NCBI GenBank assembly: GCA_905215335.1
Contig: CAJMPQ010000012.1
Coordinates: 1-51,202 of the forward strand
Direction of reading: 5' to 3'
Source of the DNA: an uncultured bacterium
Lineage (GTDB): Bacteria > Cyanobacteriota > Vampirovibrionia > Gastranaerophilales > Gastranaerophilaceae
DNA: 51,202 bases
Shown here piece by piece: positions 17,611 to 27,700 of this stretch. Position 1 is the stretch's first letter, and each line of letters opens with the position of its first letter. Position numbers and translations under genes: made by a program. The notes under the pieces were generated by a model. It saw only the letters and a program-made list of their open reading frames with translations. It made no database searches and was not told the DNA's origin.

Positions 17611-17738
17611 CATAATCTCCTTATAATATTTTATGTAGTCTATTATAAATCACTAAAAAAGATTTTTTGCTAATATCTTAAAAAAAATTAAGAAAATATG
17701 ATATAATATAAATAGAATAGCATTTAAAAGGATAAAAG

Positions 17739-20027
17739 ATGTACGGATTTCCATTTGAATTGGACGATTTTCAAAAAGAGGCTTGTGATATTATTGACAA
17801 AGGAGAAAGTGTTGTAGTTTGCGCTCCTACTGGAGCTGGGAAAACAGTTATAGCACAACACGCAATCCATAGAGCACTCGAAAATGGTTGTAGAATTTTT
17901 TATACAACCCCTCTAAAAGCTTTATCAAATCAAAAATTTTATGATTTTGGTGAAAAATATGGACAAGACAAAGTTGGACTACTAACAGGTGATACATCGA
18001 TTAACCGAAATGCTCAAATTGTCATAATGACAACTGAAGTTTTCAGAAACATGCTATATGGAACAAACTTTGGAGCTGTTGCAGATAATCTAAAAGATGT
18101 AAAATATGTAGTTCTTGATGAAGTGCATTATATGAATGATGAACAAAGAGGAACTGTTTGGGAAGAAAGTATTATCTATTGCCCAACAAATATTCAAATT
18201 ATTGCACTTTCTGCAACTGTAGCAAACTGCGATGAATTAACCAACTGGATAAATACGGTTCATTCCAAAACAAAACTTGTTAATACAGATTTTAGACCAG
18301 TTCCTTTAAAGTTTTACTACTTCGATAGCTCTCAACCGTTTAAATTACTTCCGCTTTTAACTCCTGATGGAAGGTTAAATAAAAAAATAAAACCGGAAAA
18401 ACCGCAATGGGCTAAAGGCAGAGATAAAAGAAAAAAATCCTATGTTAAACAAATAATCTCAAACCTTGCAGAAAATGACATGTTACCTGCAATTTATTTT
18501 ACATTCTCACGTAAAAAATGTGATGAACAAATGGAAAAATGCTCAGGATTAGGATTAAATACAAAAGCTGAACAAGAAAAAATTAAAACTTTTATAGATG
18601 AATTTATTGCAGAAAACCCACATCTTTATGGTAACAAACATATTGAATATTTAATACAAGGTGTTGCATCTCACCATGCAGGATTATTACCAGCTTGGAA
18701 AAATCTTGTTGAAAAGCTATTCCAACAAGGACTTATTAAAGTCGTATTTGCAACAGAAACACTTGCAGCTGGGATAAATATGCCAGCACGTTCAACTGTA
18801 ATTAGCGCAACAAGTAAACGTACCGACACCGGTCATAGAATGCTGACAGCTAACGAATTTCTACAAATGTCAGGAAGAGCTGGTAGACGAGGTATGGATG
18901 AAGTGGGATATGTTACAATTGTTGGTACATCATTCCAATCTCCTGAAGAAGTTGCAGAATTAGTATTAAGTGATTCAAATCCACTTGAAAGTAGATTTTC
19001 ACCTAGCTATTCTATGGTTCTTAATCTACTACAAAGATTTAATTTAGAAGAAGCCAAAGAATTGATTTTAAAAAGTTTTGGATACTACTCTTCTGACTTT
19101 AGACTAAAACCAATTTTGTCACTTCTAGAACAATATGAAAATGAAATAAAAGAAAGAAGCTTTGTTTGTCCTAGTAAATTATCAGATGATGATATGCTAA
19201 AATATGACAAACTAAGATTTTTATATGTACAAAACAGACAAACATACAAAAAGATTTTAAGACAAGAAAAAGCAAAACACAGACCTCTTTCTCCAGAAGT
19301 TATTGAATTTGGAGAAAGAAATAAACAAGAATTACATAAACTTCAAGAATTTGCTTGTGATAATTGTAAACATTACAAACGTCACGCTAAAAACTTAGAA
19401 GTAATTAAACGCCTTGTTAGTAAAAAACATAAACTAGAAAAAGAAATTGAAAAACAAAAAGATATTTATTGGAATAAATTCTTAGCTCACAGAGCTGCAC
19501 TTATTGATTACGGATATTTAGAAAATGATTATCCAACAGCAAAAGGAAAAACTACATCTCAAATAAGATCAGAAAATGAATTATTCCTTGCTGAAATAAT
19601 ATTCTCTGGTGTTCTAGAAAATCTCACACCATCACAACTTGCAGGTGTTATTTGTGCAATAACAACAGAAGAAATTAGAATGGAAATACCTTATATTCCA
19701 TTTTCTGAACCTGTTAGAAAAACACTTAACCAAATTAGAAATATAAAAAGAAAACTTGAAAAAGTTCAATCGAAATACGATATCGAAGCACCATTGAACA
19801 TCAATCCTTATTTTAGCTCATTAATAGAACTTTGGGTTGAAGGTGCAGAATGGGAAACTGTATCGGAACAAATTGAAATCGGAGAAGGCGATATTGTAAG
19901 AGCATTCAAACGTGTTGTTGATGTGTTACGACAACTTACAACTATAGATAATGTTCCTGAAGCTCTTGTCTTTACAGCTCGTGAAGCTATTGAAAAAATA
20001 CTCAGAGCTCCTGTTGACGTTGATTAA
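17739..20027 (+). CDS. Ski2-like DExH-box RNA helicase (cyanobacterial/ISE2 type)
   Basis: The 762-residue helicase contains Walker A APTGAGKT (29-36), motif II DEVH (127-130), motif III SAT (158-160), and in the second RecA domain the FATETLAAGINMPA block and motif VI QMSGRAGRRG. The C-terminal 350 residues resemble the Ski2/Mtr4 helical region (DSHCT type). Ski2-like enzymes unwind RNA for processing or decay; the family is typical of cyanobacteria and of the chloroplast helicase ISE2, which works on organellar RNA maturation. That lineage supports the organism guess. Start ATG 17739 follows AAAAGGA. The gene stands alone, convergent with nothing close. Confidence 0.9.
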   Translation: MYGFPFELDDFQKEACDIIDKGESVVVCAPTGAGKTVIAQHAIHRALENGCRIFYTTPLKALSNQKFYDFGEKYGQDKVGLLTGDTSINRNAQIVIMTTEVFRNMLYGTNFGAVADNLKDVKYVVLDEVHYMNDEQRGTVWEESIIYCPTNIQIIALSATVANCDELTNWINTVHSKTKLVNTDFRPVPLKFYYFDSSQPFKLLPLLTPDGRLNKKIKPEKPQWAKGRDKRKKSYVKQIISNLAENDMLPAIYFTFSRKKCDEQMEKCSGLGLNTKAEQEKIKTFIDEFIAENPHLYGNKHIEYLIQGVASHHAGLLPAWKNLVEKLFQQGLIKVVFATETLAAGINMPARSTVISATSKRTDTGHRMLTANEFLQMSGRAGRRGMDEVGYVTIVGTSFQSPEEVAELVLSDSNPLESRFSPSYSMVLNLLQRFNLEEAKELILKSFGYYSSDFRLKPILSLLEQYENEIKERSFVCPSKLSDDDMLKYDKLRFLYVQNRQTYKKILRQEKAKHRPLSPEVIEFGERNKQELHKLQEFACDNCKHYKRHAKNLEVIKRLVSKKHKLEKEIEKQKDIYWNKFLAHRAALIDYGYLENDYPTAKGKTTSQIRSENELFLAEIIFSGVLENLTPSQLAGVICAITTEEIRMEIPYIPFSEPVRKTLNQIRNIKRKLEKVQSKYDIEAPLNINPYFSSLIELWVEGAEWETVSEQIEIGEGDIVRAFKRVVDVLRQLTTIDNVPEALVFTAREAIEKILRAPVDVD

Positions 20028-20131
20028 TTTCAAAATAAACTAACAATTTGTAATATAAACTTGACTGAATATTTCTTTTGCTATTTAATAAGTGTATAAT
20101 ATACATTTATTTTTCAGGAGAGGATTACATT

Positions 20132-20563
20132 ATGATGATTACAAAAATTACAAGTACCCCAACAAATTTTGCTATGGGAAATTTAAAAAACTCAAACAAT
20201 AAACAAAATATAAAGAATGTTATTACATTTGGTCCTAGGTTAAATAAGGATACTGTATCATTCACAGGAAAACGTAATGAATTAAAAACAATAATAGATT
20301 TAGCTTTTTCTAAGTTAGCACAAAATAGAAAAAACAATAATCTTGGAGAATTTATGGGAAAATTAAATCAAACTAATTTTCACTTACAAGAAACTTCTCT
20401 AGGTAAAAAAGCTGAATTAAGTGTTATTGATAACAATAAATTTTCAAGATTTGAAATTTCAAGAACAATTAATAAACCTATTAAAATCACAGCTTTAGAT
20501 GAAAACCTATCATCAAAAGAAGCTAAAAATGCAGTTAAATCATACCTTAAAGACTTAAAATAA
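20132..20563 (+). CDS. 143-residue SFxG-signature protein, function unknown
   Basis: The start at ATG 20132 is chosen because CAGGAGAGG (20115-20123) lies 8 nt upstream; a longer frame from 20078 would include the ribosome site. The N-terminus is Asn/Thr/Lys-rich and reaches VSFTGK at residues 42-47, the signature shared with several other proteins here; a second, weaker piece ITFGP lies at 31-35. The rest is basic, with likely helices (LAFSKLAQNRKN) and strands, but no known motif, signal peptide or membrane helix. It is a monocistronic gene between the helicase and a possible terminator hairpin. Family unknown. Confidence 0.7.
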   Translation: MMITKITSTPTNFAMGNLKNSNNKQNIKNVITFGPRLNKDTVSFTGKRNELKTIIDLAFSKLAQNRKNNNLGEFMGKLNQTNFHLQETSLGKKAELSVIDNNKFSRFEISRTINKPIKITALDENLSSKEAKNAVKSYLKDLK

Positions 20564-20590
20564 TAAAACAAATTAAAATATGATCCATAC

Positions 20591-20632
20591 ACAACCAACC
20601 GAAAGCTAATCCTTTTAGTTGGTTGTTATTTT
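20591..20632 (+). terminator. Probable terminator after the 143-residue gene
   Basis: ACAACCAAC (20591-20599) pairs with GTTGGTTGT (20618-20626), and a shorter inner AAAG/CTTT stem helps close the loop. A moderate T-run (TATTTT) follows. Confidence 0.55.
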
Positions 20633-20689
20633 AAAAATAGTGTAATTTTACCACTATTTAGATTTGTAAAACCCTTGCTATAAAAAGGA

Positions 20690-20718
20690 TTGAGGTATTT
20701 ATTAAAATATGTTACAAT
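20690..20718 (+). promoter_or_regulatory. Promoter upstream of the NAGPA-family gene
   Basis: TTGAGG (20690-20695), 17 nt, TACAAT (20713-20718). The predicted +1 near 20725 leaves a leader of about 100 nt before the ATG at 20827. Confidence 0.6.
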
Positions 20719-20724
20719 ATAGAT

Positions 20725-20834
20725 AGGAACACCCTATTTGCCCTCATAGGTCTCTGACGAGTGTTATTCCCCACACCACTCTAAAAACAAAAAGGTATCC
20801 GGTTACACTAACAAATTGGTGACATCATGGATAC
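20725..20834 (+). promoter_or_regulatory. Structured 5' leader that can hide the start codon
   Basis: The upstream part can form CCTAT/ATAGG (20733-20737 and 20746-20750) enclosed by AACAC/GTGTT (20728-20732 and 20761-20765). An alternative GAGTG/CACTC stem (20759-20763 and 20777-20781) excludes the latter pairing. Next to the gene, CACTAA/TTGGTG (20806-20811 and 20816-20821) with loop CAAA covers the only ribosome-site-like bases, and GTATCC (20795-20800) pairs with GGATAC (20829-20834), which includes the G of the start codon. This looks like a translational switch. I could not match it to a known riboswitch class. Confidence 0.45.
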
Positions 20835-22092
20835 GCTTATTGAAAAACAAAATATTACAGTTCCGTTCAGGACTTGCGAATATGTCCTAACAATTTCGCT
20901 TTTTGTAACATTAGTTCTGACACACACACTATTTTTACCTCCAATTTTTGCAAATGAAAAAATTGCTAACTCTGCAGTGCAAACTCCAATGTTAGAAAAC
21001 TTAAAAGAGCAATTAAAAGAAGAAATAAATCCTCAAATAAAAGAAGAAGAATTTAATACTCGAATAGCAGCAAAATATAAAGGATACCCTGTTAAAACTG
21101 TTGCTAAAGGTATTAAACACATAAGAATGACAAAATATTTTAACGGGAGACCTGTAAGAATAAACATTGTAGAGGCAAACCAACAGATCTCCCAAGAATA
21201 TGAAATAAAACCAGCAACAGCTTCATCATATACATTACAAAACAAAAGAACAGTAAGAACAATTGCACAAAACACGAATTCAATTGTTGCAATAAATGGC
21301 GGTTATTTTAAACCTCAAACTGGAGTACCACTTGGCACTCTTATGATTGATAAAAAAGTTTATACCGGACCAATATATGATAGAGTTGCTCTAGGCATAT
21401 TCGATGATCACTACGAAGTTGGTAGAGTGCAACTTGATGCAAAAATTATTGGTAATAATCAAGTTATTAAAATTGATAATATAAATCAGCCAAGAATGTT
21501 ATCCTCATATATTTTAGCTTATACAAGGGATTGGGGGAAATATGCGCCTGTTTCACCACAGTATGGTGTTCAACTTCAAATCGTTGGAAACAAAATCACA
21601 GCTGCTTCTGCCAATCCCCTTTCTATTCCTGAAAACGGATACGTTCTAGTTGGACCTAAATCAAAATTAGGGAAATTGTTTGGCGCAGAATATGTTGATG
21701 TACAAATTAACACTAACCCTAAATGGGATAATGTTAAGCACATCATAAGTGGAGGTCCATATTTAATAAAAGATAATGAAATTTTTATTGATATGACAGC
21801 CCAAAGACTAAATGCAATAGGTGGGAAAAATCCAAGAACTGCTGTTGGCTACACAAAAGATAATGATTTAATCCTAGTGGCTGTCGATGGCAGAGAAGGA
21901 AGTTCTGTGGGCTTGACTCTTGTAGAATTAGCAAACTTTATGAAATCCCTTGGTTGTACTAACGCCATAAATCTTGATGGCGGTGGGTCAACTGTTATGT
22001 ATGTAAATGGACAAATTGTAAATCGTCCGCACCAACCTGGAGGAATCGCACTATCTAATGCTTTGGTCATTTCTAGAAAAAACAATAGCTGA
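20827..22092 (+). CDS. Phosphodiester glycosidase (NAGPA) family exported protein
   Basis: The 421-residue protein has an N-terminal signal or anchor (about residues 20-42, YVLTISLFVTLVLTHTLF) and so probably acts in the periplasm. The C-terminal 250 residues carry the NAGPA/phosphodiester-glycosidase blocks: AINGGYF near residue 155, then NPRTAVGYTKDNDLILVAVDGR, and the signature NLDGGGSTVMYVNG near 390. Members hydrolyse sugar phosphodiesters and occur in polysaccharide metabolism; the substrate here is unknown. It has an individual promoter and a leader that can fold over its start codon. It is convergent with the metalloprotease gene of the smc operon. Confidence 0.88.
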   Translation: MDTLIEKQNITVPFRTCEYVLTISLFVTLVLTHTLFLPPIFANEKIANSAVQTPMLENLKEQLKEEINPQIKEEEFNTRIAAKYKGYPVKTVAKGIKHIRMTKYFNGRPVRINIVEANQQISQEYEIKPATASSYTLQNKRTVRTIAQNTNSIVAINGGYFKPQTGVPLGTLMIDKKVYTGPIYDRVALGIFDDHYEVGRVQLDAKIIGNNQVIKIDNINQPRMLSSYILAYTRDWGKYAPVSPQYGVQLQIVGNKITAASANPLSIPENGYVLVGPKSKLGKLFGAEYVDVQINTNPKWDNVKHIISGGPYLIKDNEIFIDMTAQRLNAIGGKNPRTAVGYTKDNDLILVAVDGREGSSVGLTLVELANFMKSLGCTNAINLDGGGSTVMYVNGQIVNRPHQPGGIALSNALVISRKNNS

Positions 22093-22145
22093 TATTTTTA
22101 AAGTATTTGAAACTTGTGGTAAATATCAAATCTTATTTATCTAAA

Positions 22146-23444
22146 TTATTTCAAATTCTGTAACCTATTTATATCTGAAATTAAACTTGCAACACTTTGA
22201 TTAGGTTTAATATTATTAGCCTGTTGTGCAAATTGCATAGCCATATCATAGTTTTGCATATTGTAATATACAATAGCCCGATTGTATGCAACTAAAAACT
22301 CTTCATCGGAACTTTTCACCAATTTTGAAGCTGAGTTCAACGTTTGCAGAGCTTCTTTAAAATTACCACTATCAGAGTACACTGCCGCCAAATTTATATA
22401 TCCAGAAGCAAGATTTGGATATGACTCAATGTATTTTTTTAATTCAAGCAGCTTTTGGCGTAACCTTGCATCATTACTTCCCAAAATTAATGGAGAATAA
22501 TATAAATGAGATTTATTAGAAATCTTCACATCAGAAATAGTTGGTTCTAAACGATAAAGTAAAGCCAATGTTCTTAAATCTCGTAAAGAAAGATATTGAA
22601 AATCTGAACGATAAAGAGCATACATATTCATATTATTTTCATTCGATGAATACATTAGATCTGACTTATTGTCACTATGTCCCATTATGCCTAAAGTATG
22701 TCCTATTTCATGCAATGCAGTATTATAAACTTCTAAAGATGAAAAATCTCGTTTTAAAGGATTAGTTTTATAAAAAGTTAAATTCATCTTCTTCAACAAC
22801 TTATCAGAGGGTCCAATAATAGGATCAGTATAAGCTACAGCATACTTACACATATTACCGGAACAAACATCCTCCGGAATATCCTTAAATTTTACAATAA
22901 TATTAGCTTCATCAGGATTTGTAACTTCTCTAAATTTGACAAAATTAGTTCGAATAGTCCATTGATTAAATGCCTTATCAATATTCTGCTTATAATATTT
23001 TGGAACAGAAGAAACATCTTCAAAATAAACTTTTAATGGAAATGAACTTATATCCCAACGTATAATTTCATTACCACTCGTTGCATTATAAATATAATTA
23101 TCTTCAACTCCTTCTAACAATTTATGCCTCAATGCTACGGCTTGATACCTTGCATACTTTTTAGCCTCGTCTTCGAGAGTTGAATTCCCCATCATATAAA
23201 GCTTCTTTTGAACATCGTAAGTTGGTTTAGACTTAGATAAGGCTAATACATAATAAAAACGTGTTAAAAGATTTTTATTATCAGCTAATAAAGATTTTTC
23301 AAATAACGGCAAAGACTGGTCATATTGTTTTGCATTATACAAATCTTTTGCCCTATTGTAATAATACATCCCAGCAACTGGAGACTTAAAAAGCATCATT
23401 ACAACCAGTAAAATTAAAAGTAGTAATAATAAAAATTTACGCAT
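22146..23444 (-). CDS. Matrixin-like zinc metalloprotease with TPR tail
   Basis: The 432-residue protein begins with a hydrophobic signal anchor (residues 4-25). The metzincin motif HEIGHTLGIMGH at 245-256 supplies three zinc His residues and the catalytic Glu. It is followed by SDLMYSS (261-267), a likely Met-turn, so the fold is matrixin-like. TPR-like units lie before (about 28-75) and after (about 340-430) the protease domain, perhaps for substrate or partner binding. The active site should face outside the cytosol. Its start overlaps the end of scpB by 8 nt, so it is translated in the smc-scpA-scpB operon, an unexpected neighbour for an exported protease. Confidence 0.85.
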   Translation of the reverse strand: MRKFLLLLLLILLVVMMLFKSPVAGMYYYNRAKDLYNAKQYDQSLPLFEKSLLADNKNLLTRFYYVLALSKSKPTYDVQKKLYMMGNSTLEDEAKKYARYQAVALRHKLLEGVEDNYIYNATSGNEIIRWDISSFPLKVYFEDVSSVPKYYKQNIDKAFNQWTIRTNFVKFREVTNPDEANIIVKFKDIPEDVCSGNMCKYAVAYTDPIIGPSDKLLKKMNLTFYKTNPLKRDFSSLEVYNTALHEIGHTLGIMGHSDNKSDLMYSSNENNMNMYALYRSDFQYLSLRDLRTLALLYRLEPTISDVKISNKSHLYYSPLILGSNDARLRQKLLELKKYIESYPNLASGYINLAAVYSDSGNFKEALQTLNSASKLVKSSDEEFLVAYNRAIVYYNMQNYDMAMQFAQQANNIKPNQSVASLISDINRLQNLK

Positions 23445-23946
23445 TATTCTTCTCTGCTAAATCTCGTTCTAACTGTTGAGCCAAAGCTCTTGTATCACCT
23501 TTCAATTTAAAATATTCAGCAAATTTTGCAGTCGTTTTAATATTAATACTTCTACCATTTTTATCTTTATGCTTAGAGACCAAACCTTTTTCAACAAGTT
23601 CTGCAACATGTTCATAAGCAGCAGAACGCAATTTTACCAATTCAGTTTGTCTAATTGGTTCTTTTAATGCTATAACCAATAATGTTCTTAATACAGCCGG
23701 AGATAAATCAATTGGGCATATTTTTTCAACAATATCAGAATAATCTTCTTTCACTTGTAAAATATAACCATTTTCATCATCAATTTCCAAAGCACCATCT
23801 CTAGAAGCATAGTCCATAATTAGCTCTAAAATAGCTTCTTCAATTTCTTCAGGTTCTTTATCTAAATATGTTGCAATTTCTTCTAATGTTAAAGCCTTTG
23901 CGGTAACAAACAAAACGGCTTCAATTCTTGACTTAAGCTGTTGCAC
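23437..23946 (-). CDS. scpB: Segregation and condensation protein B
   Basis: ScpB dimers bind ScpA in the SMC condensin complex, which organises and separates chromosomes. The protein, about 169 residues, has two winged-helix domains: the N-terminal LKSRIEAVLFVTAKALTLEE is the standard ScpB opening, and a second wHTH appears near RTLLVIALKEPIRQTELVKLR. The start is taken as GTG 23946, behind AAGGTGG; another GTG at 23955 gives three more residues. It overlaps the scpA end and the metalloprotease start, indicating translational coupling. It is slightly short compared with Bacillus ScpB (about 197). Confidence 0.9.
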   Translation of the reverse strand: MQQLKSRIEAVLFVTAKALTLEEIATYLDKEPEEIEEAILELIMDYASRDGALEIDDENGYILQVKEDYSDIVEKICPIDLSPAVLRTLLVIALKEPIRQTELVKLRSAAYEHVAELVEKGLVSKHKDKNGRSINIKTTAKFAEYFKLKGDTRALAQQLERDLAEKNNA

Positions 23947-24754
23947 GATTACCACCTTTTACCACATACAAATCAGAATAAAATTCTTCTTGTTCTAATT
24001 CATAATCTGTATCTCTACTCAAGAACAACAATGCTAAATAAGCACTTATTTTATCCATACCCAACATTGTTAACTCATTTAATTCAATTTTTTCTACTCT
24101 GTTAAAAATTTGCTCTAAATTATCTTTCAAAATTAAAACAGATTCTTCAATGTACTCTTCGTGAGCCATAGAAACAATTTCTTCTGGAGTTAGACGAGAA
24201 TAATTTCTAACGTGTCGTTTTGCTCTTTCGTGAGCACTTTTCATTGAAGCTCTTTTTTCTAATTTTTCATAAAATTCTAATTGTTTAATCAAGTCTTTCA
24301 AAGTAACTACACGATTACGATTCAATCTTATACTAGTTCTTCTTTGAAGAGCTTCATCAAAACTAACCACATTACTTGTTGGAATAAATTCTTGATCTTC
24401 AGGATATTCAACAATAAATCCGTCATCATCATAAATAACATCATCTTGTGGCTCATCTTGAAAATCATCTAACGACAAACCAGCTAAAACATTAGATTGC
24501 AATCTACACAAAATAGATGCAAACAATAATGTTCTACTTGCAACTCTTAAATTTAAAGACTTAAGTTCAATCATTCTTTGCAAGTATTTTTCTGTTACAT
24601 CAAGAATATCTATATTCCAAGGATCAATTTTACCCTGCTTTGCCATATCAACAAGGATTCCAATACCATCATTGGCATCAAATTCTCCTGTTTTTCCATA
24701 TATAGAAGATTCTAGATCTTCAGCATTCATAAGATTATTATTCATTGTCGTCAT
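23933..24754 (-). CDS. scpA: Segregation and condensation protein A
   Basis: ScpA is the kleisin that bridges the two SMC heads. The 273-residue protein has the conserved N-terminal block DGIGILVDMAKQGKIDPWNIDI (typical ScpA 'L-x-x-K-x-D-P-x-x-I'), the helical VTEKYLQRM segment, an acidic variable middle, and a C-terminal winged helix that contacts the SMC cap. The start overlaps the smc end by 17 nt; a second in-frame ATG nine bases later is equally possible. Order smc-scpA-scpB is compact and supports one co-translated complex. Confidence 0.92.
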   Translation of the reverse strand: MTTMNNNLMNAEDLESSIYGKTGEFDANDGIGILVDMAKQGKIDPWNIDILDVTEKYLQRMIELKSLNLRVASRTLLFASILCRLQSNVLAGLSLDDFQDEPQDDVIYDDDGFIVEYPEDQEFIPTSNVVSFDEALQRRTSIRLNRNRVVTLKDLIKQLEFYEKLEKRASMKSAHERAKRHVRNYSRLTPEEIVSMAHEEYIEESVLILKDNLEQIFNRVEKIELNELTMLGMDKISAYLALLFLSRDTDYELEQEEFYSDLYVVKGGNRATA

Positions 24755-27700
24755 CTCTTAACTTAACACCTGTAACTTTTGTTTTACCTTTTTCTTTTTG
24801 GGTAACACCAATTGTTCTATTTGCAGCTTCAATCATCGGTCTTCTGTGACTAACTACAATAAATTGAGTATCAGATGATTGTTTTTTAACCATATCTGCA
24901 ATACGTTCAACGTTCATAGTATCTAAACTTGCATCAACCTCATCCAAAGCATAGAATGGCGCAGGCAAATACTTTTGAATAGAAAATACTAACGCTAAAG
25001 CTGTCAATGCTTTTTCACCACCAGATAAAGCACCTAATTTATTATTAGTAGTTTTATCTCTAGGTTTAGCTTCAATTGTCATGCCGGCAGATAGCGGATC
25101 TTTTTCATTTTCCAAAATAAGTCTTCCCTCACCTTCTGACAATTGATGATAAATATCCTTGAAGTTTTCATTTATGGCTGTGAATGTTGTCATAAATGCT
25201 TCTTTTTTCTGTTGCTCAAATCCATTCATCTTATCTAAAATAGATTGTCTTTCAGTTGATAATGTTCTAATTTGAGTATCTAACTCTTCTTTACGTGCAG
25301 CCTTCTCTTCATAAGAAACAATTGCACGCATATTAACATCACCCAATTCTTGCATACGTTTATCTAATCTTTGGATTTTTGCGTTCAACTCATCAATAGA
25401 AATCTGAACAGGTTCAAGCTTATCAACTTCTACCCCAGCGTTTGTAAGAACTTCTGTAGCTTCTTTTAATTGAGGTTCTAATTCACGACGACGAGCTTTG
25501 AAGGATTCAATTTGCTCATTAATCCTATCAATCTCAGAAGCTTTTACTGCACTACTTGTTTGTAAGTCAACTAAACTCTTATGAATTTCTTCTTTTTGTT
25601 TCACTAACTCACCAATTTTTGCATCAATTACAGCAATTTTATCAGATAGGGTATTTAATTGATCCTCTAATTGTTCGATTTCAGTTTTATAAGTTTCTTT
25701 ATCTTTTTCTAAAGACTCATTATTCTTTGTAGTATTTTTGATATCATCTTCTTTTGATGTAATCAATTGCTCATTGAATTTTATTGTATTTTCAAAGCCT
25801 TGAATTTCATTATTAACATTCATCAATTTATTTTGCAAATGTCTAATTTCATCTTCAATACCTTGAGTTTTTTCTTTCAAATCTTTCAAGTCTTTATCAT
25901 TCAATAGACTATCTAACTCTGCTAATTTATCTTGAGCTTGTTGAATACTTTCAGATAACTCTACTCGATTTAATTCAATTTTATCTAATTCAGAATTTAG
26001 AGCTTCTACCTTAGGCTCATTTTCTGTTACAAATGTACGTTTTGTTTCTAATAGCGCCTGACTGTTTTCAAATTGAGAATTCATATTTGTAAGTTCAATT
26101 TTAGCTTTTGAATACTCAGTTGAAGATGAAGAATATGCAACTCTGATTTTATCTAATTTATCTTCCAATTCTCGTTTCTTAGCATTAGCTGATTCAAATT
26201 TTTTCTGTAACTCATCTAATTTAGCTTTTGCTCTTTCTAATTCTTTATCATCATTTTGCCCAAAACCGAACATAGATTTTTTAACATAACCACCAGTTAT
26301 AGCTGAAGATTTTTCATATAGTTTACCATCTAATGTAACCATACGGAATTTACCCATAAGTTGTTCAGCAGCTTCCGCATCTTCTACAATCAAAGTATCA
26401 CCTACAGCATAGAAGAACGCATCTAAATAAATATCATCAAAATCTACAAGGTTAATTGCAAAATCAATAACTCCTCTATTTTTAGGTAGTTGTAACTTCG
26501 TTGGAGCCTTTTTAATCTTACTCAAAGGAATAAATGTCGCTCTACCAGATTTTGAAGAATTTAATAATTCCATAGCGACATAAGCTGCATGTGGATCATC
26601 TACTACAATGTGAGATAATCTTCCCCCAAATGCTATATCTAAAGCTAAAGAATATTCTTCATCTACAGTACCTAATTGCATTAAAGGAGCATGTACACCT
26701 TCCAAATTAGCCTGCATAACAGTGTTTATAGGCAAAGTTGAACCTGATGCTGACATTGCTCTGCGTTGAGCTTCCATATCAGTAAACTTTCTATATGCAG
26801 CTCTTACATCATGTTCATAATCTTCAATTGCAGTTTTTGTATCATCAAGTTCTTTCATTGTCTTAGTCTGGATTTCTTTCAACTCATCCATCTCTTTTTT
26901 CAAATCAGCAACTTGCAATTCTTTTAATGATTTATCATCAGCAAAATTAGCCTTGGCATTCTCTGCATTTTCAATAAACACCTTAGCTTCATCTATTTCT
27001 TTTTTTAGATTTTTAAGTTCATTTTCTTTTGGTAATGAAATCTTTAATAATTCATTATCCTTATCTTTTAATGAATCTAAATTTCTAGAGACGTCATTAC
27101 GTTCTTGAATGTATTTATCCGCTGTTGAACTCAATCCTGAAATATCTTCGAGTTTCTTAGCTAACTCTTCTTTCTTTTCTTTTAATTGCGTTTCGATAAT
27201 ACCAATCTTATCGTGAGCCAACTTTATATTTAACTTTTCGTCTTCAATTTTCTTCTTATAAGATTGAATACCGTTTTTCGCATTTTCAATAGACTGTAAC
27301 CCTTTTTGAATTTGAGTTTCTGAATAATCGATAGCGTTTTTCTTAGTTTGAATTCTCGCACTCAAATCACTTTGGGCATCCTTCAACTTATTACGTTCAT
27401 CTTCGCCTTGTTCTTTCAATTTAGCGTCTAATTCTTTATATTTTTCATTGATAAGTTGAATTTTTTCATCTAAATCTTTTTTATTAACTTGTTCTTCTTT
27501 TAACTTTTTATTAGATTGCAAAATATTTTCATGAGCTAATTCTAAATTACGTCTCAAATCAAAGAATTTCACAGTACTAATTTGAGATTCAAGTCCTGAT
27601 TTTTCTTCTTGTAACTTCTTATATTTTAGAGCAACTTCTCTTTCTGCTTTTAACTGTTCTAAAGTCTTTTCAACTTCTGTTAAAATTAATGACGCAGCTT

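Noticed and set aside
20754..20761. CTGACGAG, which matches the first half of a hammerhead ribozyme core
   Set aside because: After the possible stem II (GAGTG/CACTC) the needed GAAA is TAAA, and no stems I and III were found around a cleavage site.
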